Below are positions 8,346 to 12,875 of a stretch of DNA of 12,875 bases, piece by piece. The stretch covers positions 1 to 12,875 of the forward strand of contig JAUJNV010000077.1 in the NCBI GenBank assembly GCA_030447945.1, read 5' to 3'. The DNA is from Fimbriimonas sp. (lineage in GTDB: Bacteria > Armatimonadota > Fimbriimonadia > Fimbriimonadales > Fimbriimonadaceae). The notes beneath the pieces were generated by a model, which was not told the origin of the DNA, made no database searches, and saw only the letters and a program-made list of their open reading frames with translations. A program made the position numbers and the translations under genes. Each line of letters begins with the position of its first letter. Positions within the stretch are counted from its first letter, which is position 1.

Positions 8346-9381
8346 CTAGCCGACGAGAGCTTGCGGAACTCCGGATCGTGACGAACCTCCTCGAACTCTG
8401 GTGAGGCGAGCGGGTCGTGCGCGTCTATCCTCAGCGACGCCCCTCGGCGCAGCAGGGAGAGGACCGTTTCCACGATCCTTCGTGAGGGTCCAGAGACACA
8501 GAGCGAGGGAAAAGAGGGATAGGGGTAATACGGCGCAAGCTCGATGGAGCGCTTTAGCAACGGGACGGCCTCTGAGTAGGCTCGCACACGTCCATGAGGG
8601 CACCCGCGACATTCCCGTAGGCGACGCCTGCATGGTGCGGATCGCTCGCTTGCGTGAGGGCGCCGTCGCCTCGTCGGCAATGGCAGGAATCTCTTCCGCA
8701 CGTCCCTGGGCCTGGCGCAAACCGATCCGGATGGCGAGCGTGTTGGCGATGACCTCCCGTTGCGCTCCCAGTCGGGATCCTCCGTGGTCAGCGCGAGCAT
8801 GCGGTCGAGCGCCGTTTCGGCCCGCTCCAGTCGATCCCGGACGCGAGCGCCCGCCGCTGCGGTGCAACCCCACGAAGCGCGTCCAGCGCGTCCCCTCGTG
8901 AACGGGCGTGGTCGCCAGCGTCTCGTCGAATAGGGCCTCCCATTCGTCGTCTCGGCCAGCAACGCGCCAGCAGACGGCTTGCGTTCCGTCGCTGATGGCT
9001 TCTAGCCAGCACTCAGGAGGAAGGTGAGCCTGCGTCCAGGCGAGGTGGGCGCGCTGCGCCTCCACGACACGCTCGCACACGTCCGGACCTCCACGATACG
9101 CCAGGCATGCCATCAGGTCCACGCGATGCCACCGCGCCCAGGCTTCCTCCTCGGGGGGAGGGGACGCTCGAGGAGCTTCTCCGTAAGGCGGAGCATCCCC
9201 TCCCGATCTCCGAGGAAGGACATCGCCTCATGGAGGTCGTGAACCACCTGAAGATCCTCCGGCAATCTGTGCTTCCCGTCTCTTCGACCGCCCGCCGCAG
9301 CCGCTCACGATCGGGCGGGCGCCGCTCGCGCAACGTGGCACGATGGGCGTCAAGGGCCTGCCGAAGGGTCTCGCTGGACAT
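8346..9381 (-). pseudogene. TPR-like helical repeat protein of unknown function, frame broken
   Basis: Alanine-, leucine- and arginine-rich helical sequence can be followed across three frames. It starts at the ATG at 9381 (MSSETLRQALDAHRATLRER). It continues after a shift near 9265 as EDLQVVHDLHEAMSFLGD and LRLTEKLLERPLPPEE, and after another at a C6 run near 9155 as ARWHRVDLMACLAYRGG, WLEAISDGTQAVCWRVAGRD and DETLATTPVHEGTRWTRFVG. Then come DRLERAETALDRMLALT, EVIANTLAIRIGLRQAQGRA and a canonical TPR-like block, EAVPLLKRSIELAPYYPYP (near 8550). It ends near DPLASPEFEEVRHDPEFRKL, with a stop at 8346-8348 in one frame. Repeated pairs of amphipathic helices fit a tetratricopeptide scaffold for protein-protein contacts. 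I see no catalytic or DNA-binding domain, and the gene is not recognised beyond that. It is divergent from the Uma2 gene, with a 46-bp gap. The exact end is uncertain. Confidence 0.6.
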
Positions 9382-9427
9382 GAGAACGTCGCGCCTCGCT
9401 CCATAATTCTCCCATGGCTGCACCCTG

Positions 9428-9750
9428 ATGGACCCGGAGATGCTCCGCCAGGCGCTCTTGGACGCCGACGAGGCCGGCTACCGCTGGGAGATCGTCGGCG
9501 GACTTGGCATCTGGGAGGTACAGCCGGCTTTCCGCCACGTGCGTGCTACTCCAACAGATTGCTCGCTCGGTACGTCCTGATCCCGAAGCGGGGGATGATG
9601 GATGCGGGTGCCTCGCCTACGAAGACCTTTATGTGCAGTTTGCCGAGGGCTCTTTGCGACGCCCCGACGTGGCCGTATTCTGTCGGGAACCCGATGAGCT
9701 GGACGAAGCCGTGACCCTCCTGCCTGAGGCGGTGATCGAGGTCGTCCAGG
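9428..9750 (+). pseudogene. Uma2 family (DUF820) nuclease-fold protein, frameshifted and lacking a recognisable C-terminus
   Basis: Uma2 proteins have a PD-(D/E)XK nuclease-like fold and occur in many copies in cyanobacteria, Chloroflexi and Armatimonadota; their role is not established. The N-terminus is MDPEMLRQALLDADEAGYRW, then EIVGGLGIWEVQPAFRH. One frame change near 9542 leads to LLQQIARSVRPDPEAG, LAYEDLYVQFAEGSLRRPDV and AVFCREPDELDEAVTLLPEA followed by VIEVV. The PDVAVF Asp and the EVV Glu are the expected nuclease-core residues. In the family the next segment is usually a 'SPG' turn and a last helix-strand unit. Here the recognisable sequence stops at about 9750, and 9751-9901 up to the convergent cupin stop shows nothing I can assign on either strand. 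The gene is therefore either truncated or hit by further indels. The ATG at 9428 is chosen by homology; no strong Shine-Dalgarno is seen. Confidence 0.65.
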
Positions 9751-9901
9751 TCGCAGTGCCTCCAGCCGCAGGGCGCGCTCGAAAATCCGCCGGTCCCGGC
9801 CACACCACCACAAGATACAAGCCGCAGGCTCCGTGCCGGCGAGGGCTTTCCTGCGCCGGGTCTCGTACCCCCGCCGCGGTCCACCACGGCCGCGCCGGAG
9901 C

Positions 9902-10286
9902 TCATGCGGTCGGCGCGAGGGAGACGGTAAGCAGCATGTGGCTCGCTTCCTCGGCGCGGACGTCGTGCGGCACGCCTGGCGCGAGGACGAGCGCCCGCCC
10001 TTCGGTGACCTCCTGCGGCCCTTCGAGTGCGCACCCAGAGCCGCCCCTTGAGGGCCTGGATGATCACCAGCCCCTCGGCCGTGTGCTCGGGCATCGAGCC
10101 GCCCGACTCGAACACGAACAGCGCCAGCGTGGTGTGGTGGCTCTTGTAGAGCGCGATCTGGCGATGCCCGCTCTGCCCCTGGTGCGACTCGGCGGCCAGA
10201 GAAGCGGCGGCCGCTTCCAGGTCCAGCGGCACCACCGTCGCCGCGAAGCGCTCCCGAGGCGGCGTGCGGGCTTGATCTGCGTTCAT
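9902..10286 (-). pseudogene. Small cupin-fold protein, one frameshift
   Basis: This is a single-domain cupin of about 127 residues. It starts at the ATG at 10286 (MNADQARTPPRERFAATVVP). The first cupin motif region reads HHTTLALFVFESGGSMPEHT, with AEGLVIIQALKGRLWV after it. A shift near 10030 brings in EGPQEVTEGRALVLAPGVPH, then DVRAEEASHMLLTVSLAPTA and a TGA at 9904-9902. Histidines in the 'PEHTAEG' and 'PGVPHDV' strands are the usual metal-binding places of such cupins. The substrate cannot be told; small one-domain cupins include sensors, isomerases and quercetinase-like proteins. It lies downstream of the MalG-like permease on the same strand, with a heptad repeat between, and is convergent with Uma2. 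Confidence 0.7.
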
Positions 10287-10312
10287 GGTCCTACCACGAT
10301 ACACCCTTGCGG

Positions 10313-10407
10313 GTTGGGCATTGGGCGCTAAGGCGTTGGGCGTTGGGGCGGAGAGGGAATCGTTAACCAGCGTAGGGTAAAGGAGAAGATACTCCAACGC
10401 CCAACCG
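10313..10407. repeat. Heptad inverted repeat 2 (GTTGGGC type)
   Basis: The left arm at 10313-10348 reads GTTGGGC, ATTGGGC, GCTAAGGC (an 8-mer), GTTGGGC, GTTGGGG. The right arm at 10394-10407 has CCAACGC and CCAACCG. The loop of about 45 bases includes a sequence unrelated to the unit. It sits between the cupin start (10286) and the stop of the MalG-like permease (10413-10411), so it would end the permease transcript or lie in its 3' region. It has the same architecture as the elements at 25-92 and 11279-11412. Confidence 0.75.
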
Positions 10408-10410
10408 CCG

Positions 10411-11263
10411 CTATGCCTTGAACGCGCCGCTCGTCACGCCCGACATAAACGGCTTCGTCGCGTAGAGGAAGAGGATGAGCATCGGGATCGCGGAGAGGGT
10501 GTAGCCCGCGTAGAGGTTCGCGGCGTTCACCGCGACGGAGCTGTTGCTCATCAGGAAGATGCCGGAGGACATCGTGTGGTACGTCGCGTCGAGTTCGTCA
10601 CGAAGGGCCAGAGGAAGTTGTTCCAGGTGCCGAGGACGTTCATGACCAGCACGACCGCCATCACCTGCTTCGAAGAGGCAGGACGACGTTCCAGTAGAGC
10701 TTGACGTGCCCCGCCCCGTCGAGCCGTGCGGACTCGAAAAGCTCGCTAGGGAGGCCGTCGAAGAAGCTCTTGAACAGGAAGATCGCGAAGATCTGGCCGC
10801 CCGCGATGTACGGGAGGATGAGCACCCAGTAGGAGTTCAGGAGCCCGAGCTTCTTTACGAGCAGGAAGCTGGGCACGAGCGTCAGCACCCCCGGGATCAT
10901 CATAAAGCTCAGGATGAACAGGAACAGCAGCCGGTGTCCGGGGAAGCGGTAGCGGGAAAAGACGTAGGCGGTCACGCTGCCGAGACCGATGACGCCCAGC
11001 GCGGTCACGAACGCGACGAACAGGGTGTTCAGCGTGTAGGGCCGCAGCACCTCCCACGCATCGCGGTAGCTCTGGAACAGCTTGCCCAGCTCCGCTCCGC
11101 CCGCCTTCAGCGCCGCCGGGATGCCGAAGATGGAGTGGTCCATCTCGTAGTTCGTGCGCACCGAGTTGTTGATCAGGAACACGAACGGCATCAAAGTCAG
11201 CGCGAGGATCGACAGAAGCGCCGCGTGGATGAGGAGGTCGCCCTTACGACGGCCGCGCTTCAC
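10411..11263 (-). CDS. Carbohydrate ABC transporter permease, MalG-like, two frameshifts near the C-terminus
   Basis: This is the second membrane subunit of a CUT1-type sugar importer (binding-protein-dependent permease superfamily). The first 200 residues are clean: a cytoplasmic basic start, a first membrane segment at about 10-32, further segments at about 82-103, 111-135 and 145-166, and the EAA loop ESARLDGAG (177-185) that docks on the ATPase. After VVLPL the frame breaks near 10672; KQVMAVVLVMNVLGTWNNFL continues, and a second shift near 10590 leads to ATYHTMSSGIFLMSNSS, LYAGYTLSAIPMLILFLYAT and the end KPFMSGVTSGAFKA, stop at 10411. Rejoined, it has about 280 residues, normal for MalG homologues. 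The start is GTG at 11263 with AAAAGGA about 12 bases ahead. Its partner permease lies 150 bp upstream on the same strand. Confidence 0.88.
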
Positions 11264-11278
11264 GGGCGGGCCGTCCTT

Positions 11279-11412
11279 TTGTGGCTTGTAGTTTGTAGCT
11301 TGTGGCTTGTGGCTTGTGGCTTGTCATCCTGAGCGCAGCGAAGGACCCCGGTCCGAGGCGCTCGTGATGGACGAGAAGCCACAACCCACAAACCACTAAC
11401 TACAGACCACAT
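11279..11412. repeat. Heptad inverted repeat 3 (TTGTGGC type) between the two permease genes
   Basis: The left arm is six tandem 7-mers at 11279-11320: TTGTGGC, TTGTAGT, TTGTAGC, then TTGTGGC three times, with TTGT continuing. The right arm at 11378-11412 has five complementary units: GCCACAA, CCCACAA, ACCACTA, ACTACAG, ACCACAT. The 57-base interior carries a second repeat-like word (see 11325-11347). The element fills nearly the whole gap between the MalF-like and MalG-like genes, so it would form a large hairpin in the middle of their mRNA. It may set unequal expression of the two subunits or stabilise the upstream message; that is inference. Confidence 0.8.
11325..11347. repeat. Embedded TCCTGAGCGCAGCGAAGGA word
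   Basis: The segment CATCCTGAGCGCAGCGAAGG and its next bases lie in the loop of heptad repeat 3. It is a small imperfect palindrome (TCCT...AGGA with GCGC in the centre). From memory, words of the form TCATCCTGAGCG-N-AGCGAAGGA recur between genes in many bacterial genomes, which would make this a dispersed element nested in the hairpin. No second copy is visible in the window. Confidence 0.5.
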
Positions 11413-11414
11413 CA

Positions 11415-12317
11415 TCAAGACCGCGCCTCCTGGAGGTCCTCGGCGGAGCGGAGGTATTTGAGGTTCAGCACGGTAAGCCCGAAGATGAGCACGAAGAGGA
11501 AGACGCCGATCGCGCAGGCGTATCCCATGCGCTGGAAGCTAAAGGCGTTGAGGTACATCCACAGACCCGGCAGCATGGTCTTGAACCCGGGGCCGCCTTT
11601 CGTGAGCACGAGCATCCCTTCGAACGACTGGACGCCCCCGATGACGACCAGGATGAGGAGCAGCTTGACCTGGCTCATGAGGAGCGGAAACTCCACGCGG
11701 AAAAACTTCCGCAATCCCGAGGCGCCGTCGAGCTGCGCCGCGTCCTGCACGCTCTCGGGAATCCCACTGAGTCCTGCGTAGTAGATGAGGATATTGATCC
11801 CGCCGGCAAACGGGAAGCCGATGAACGCCACCGCCCAGAGCGCCGAGCTCGGGTCGGCAAGCCATCCCCGAGCCAGACCCTCCAGCCCCACCGTCCGCAG
11901 GGCCTCGTTCACCACCCCACGGTCGCCGTAGATCAGGCTTCGCCAGATGCGCGTGCCCGCGACGCCGGGCACGACGATGGGAAAGAGGAACAGGACTCGG
12001 TAGAGGTAGCGGGCGCGCTCCGACGAGAGCCCAAAGATGAGCCGCGCGACGGCGAGAGGAAACACCAGCACTACCGCGGCGTGGAAGAGCGTCAGCGACG
12101 CCATGTTCAGCAGGCTCGGGGCGAAGGTCGGGTCACGCAGGTACTCCGCGTAGTTCGCCAGACCGACGAACTTCGAATCTCCTCCGACCTCATAGTCGTA
12201 GAACGACGTCCAGAACGCCCACAGGAAGGGCACGAGGTCGAACACGAGCAGAAGTAGAAGCGTGGGCGCGATCAGCCCATAGAGGCTCAGGTTCCCCCAG
12301 ACCCGGCTGCGCGTCAT
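11415..12317 (-). CDS. Carbohydrate ABC transporter permease, MalF-like
   Basis: This is the first membrane subunit of a CUT1-type sugar importer: 300 residues, unbroken. Membrane segments are at about 12-34 (LYGLIAPTLLLLLVFDLVP), 72-96, 106-126, 160-180, 216-236 and 266-287, the six expected for short MalF homologues such as UgpA or LacF. The EAA motif is at 189-210 (SVQDAAQLDGASGLRKFF) with the conserved D-G pair, and the typical VLTKGGPGFKT lies at 237-247. The ATG at 12317 fits homology. The stop at 11415 is followed by heptad repeat 3 and then the MalG-like gene, so the two form an operon interrupted by a hairpin. No substrate-binding protein or ATPase is in the window; the gene just upstream is hicA, 28 bp away. 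The sugar cannot be told. Confidence 0.93.
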   Translation of the reverse strand: MTRSRVWGNLSLYGLIAPTLLLLLVFDLVPFLWAFWTSFYDYEVGGDSKFVGLANYAEYLRDPTFAPSLLNMASLTLFHAAVVLVFPLAVARLIFGLSSERARYLYRVLFLFPIVVPGVAGTRIWRSLIYGDRGVVNEALRTVGLEGLARGWLADPSSALWAVAFIGFPFAGGINILIYYAGLSGIPESVQDAAQLDGASGLRKFFRVEFPLLMSQVKLLLILVVIGGVQSFEGMLVLTKGGPGFKTMLPGLWMYLNAFSFQRMGYACAIGVFLFVLIFGLTVLNLKYLRSAEDLQEARS

Positions 12318-12345
12318 CGATAGAGATGATACAAGGGTGCGGGGT

Positions 12346-12564
12346 CTACAATGCGGCTTCGAACTCGTCGACCGTCAGGCCGGCGCGCAGAATGGAGCCT
12401 CGCAGCAACCCGGAGGCAAGCTCTTTGTGGTTGGGAATCGATAGGGGAGCCCGATCCGGGTGATAGAGGATCATGTGGCTTCCCGTCTGGTGATCCAACA
12501 CGTATCCTAATCTTCCGAAAGCCTGGACGGCTGCCTTTCCGGAAATACCGATCAAGCGCCCCAT
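12346..12564 (-). CDS. hicA: HicA-type mRNA interferase toxin
   Basis: HicA is a small double-stranded-RNA-binding-fold ribonuclease that cleaves mRNA. This 72-residue protein matches the family closely: the GISGKAAVQAFGRLGYVLDH helix-strand start, the catalytic TGSHMILYHP (His in GSH), SIPNHKELASGLLRGSIL and the end LTVDEFEAAL. The ATG start shares one base with the hicB stop (TGATG at 12566-12562), so the genes are coupled with antitoxin first. The frame is intact and the active-site His is present, so the toxin should be active unless held by HicB. The stop is 28 bp before the sugar permease gene. Confidence 0.92.
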   Translation of the reverse strand: MGRLIGISGKAAVQAFGRLGYVLDHQTGSHMILYHPDRAPLSIPNHKELASGLLRGSILRAGLTVDEFEAAL

Positions 12565-12782
12565 CAGACGGCGATCTCAGCCACGAAGCTAGGCTTCCCG
12601 CTCGGGGAGTAAGGGGAACCATGCCTCTCGAGAACGTGGAGGTATCCGCTGATTGCGTCCTTGATGTTCTCCGCCGCCTCTTCGAGGCTCTTACCCTGGC
12701 TGGAGCAGCCCGGCAGTTCGGGTACGTCGGCCACGTACCCCTCGTAGTCGTGGTCGTAAGTGAACAGCACCTGAAACTTCAC
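12564..12782 (-). CDS. hicB: HicB-type antitoxin
   Basis: HicB proteins have a partly degraded RNase H fold that binds and blocks HicA. This 72-residue form has FQVLFTYDHDYEGYVADVPE, then LPGCSSQGKSLEEAAENIKD and AISGYLHVLERHG, the standard HicB strand-strand-helix pattern. It ends with a short tail and no C-terminal helix-turn-helix or ribbon-helix-helix domain, so it may not repress DNA by itself. The GTG at 12782 is the start by homology; no good Shine-Dalgarno lies at normal distance (GAGGGG is about 20 bases ahead). The order hicB-hicA is the reverse of the E. coli order but common elsewhere. Confidence 0.9.
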   Translation of the reverse strand: MKFQVLFTYDHDYEGYVADVPELPGCSSQGKSLEEAAENIKDAISGYLHVLERHGSPYSPSGKPSFVAEIAV

Positions 12783-12811
12783 AGGAAGATTATGAGCGAC
12801 CCCTCACAGAG

Positions 12812-12833
12812 GCACACCAGCCTGACGGTGTGC
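12812..12833. promoter_or_regulatory. Inverted repeat upstream of hicBA, possible operator
   Basis: GCACACC (12812-12818) and GGTGTGC (12827-12833) are perfect 7-bp inverted arms with an 8-base spacer, 30-50 bases ahead of the hicB start. On the minus strand a -10-like TACAAT (12844-12839) lies just upstream of it, without a clear -35. The position fits an operator or a 5' leader hairpin controlling the toxin-antitoxin pair; either role is inference. Confidence 0.45.
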
Positions 12834-12875
12834 AAGAGATTGTAGACAAGCTTCCTCCCCTTGCCCGGATGGTTC

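Noticed and set aside
11279..11412. Tandem repeats as a CRISPR array
   Set aside because: Units are 7 bp with no unique spacers, and there are no cas genes; the arms are mutually complementary, so it is a hairpin element.

Overview
The window is high-GC bacterial DNA from a non-model lineage. The gene set suggests Armatimonadota or a neighbouring phylum: an RDD membrane protein, recF, a DciA-like gene, comEC, valS, CUT1-type sugar permeases, Uma2, PIN and HicBA toxin-antitoxin genes, and heptad inverted repeats between genes. That placement is inference from style and gene content, not from a marker tree.

Layout. Positions 1-2686 (+): a heptad inverted repeat, an RDD-family membrane protein, a 260-bp intergenic stretch with DnaA-box-like words and an A+T-rich block, then recF and a dciA-like (DUF721) gene overlapping by 4 bp. 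Next comes comEC (2670-4985, +), recognisable from end to end but broken by many frame changes. A 26-bp perfect palindrome separates comEC from the convergent valS (-) and contains both stop codons. Positions 7628-8310 (+) hold a short antitoxin-like gene and a PIN-domain (VapC-type) toxin joined by an ATGA overlap. Positions 8346-9381 (-) hold a frame-broken helical-repeat (TPR-like) protein. It is divergent from a Uma2-family gene (9428 onward, +), which faces a small cupin gene (-). From 10411 to 12782 everything is on the minus strand: hicB, hicA, then two sugar-type ABC permeases (MalF-like, MalG-like) separated by a second kind of heptad inverted repeat.

How the genes fit together. recF and dciA belong to replication and repair, and comEC to DNA uptake. 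The two permeases would form the membrane channel of a carbohydrate importer, but no substrate-binding protein or ATPase is in the window. The toxin-antitoxin pairs, Uma2 and cupin genes are typical accessory content.

A major caveat is sequence quality. comEC, the first 150 or so codons of valS, the antitoxin, the PIN toxin, the TPR-like gene, Uma2, the cupin and the MalG-like permease all keep family-typical protein sequence but hop between frames, often at short G or C runs. Because essential valS is among them, local indel errors in the assembly are the most economical explanation; true gene decay is the alternative. The type 'pseudogene' below means only that the frame is broken as sequenced. 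The most unusual DNA is non-coding: three hairpin elements built from degenerate 7-bp units, and the palindrome between comEC and valS.
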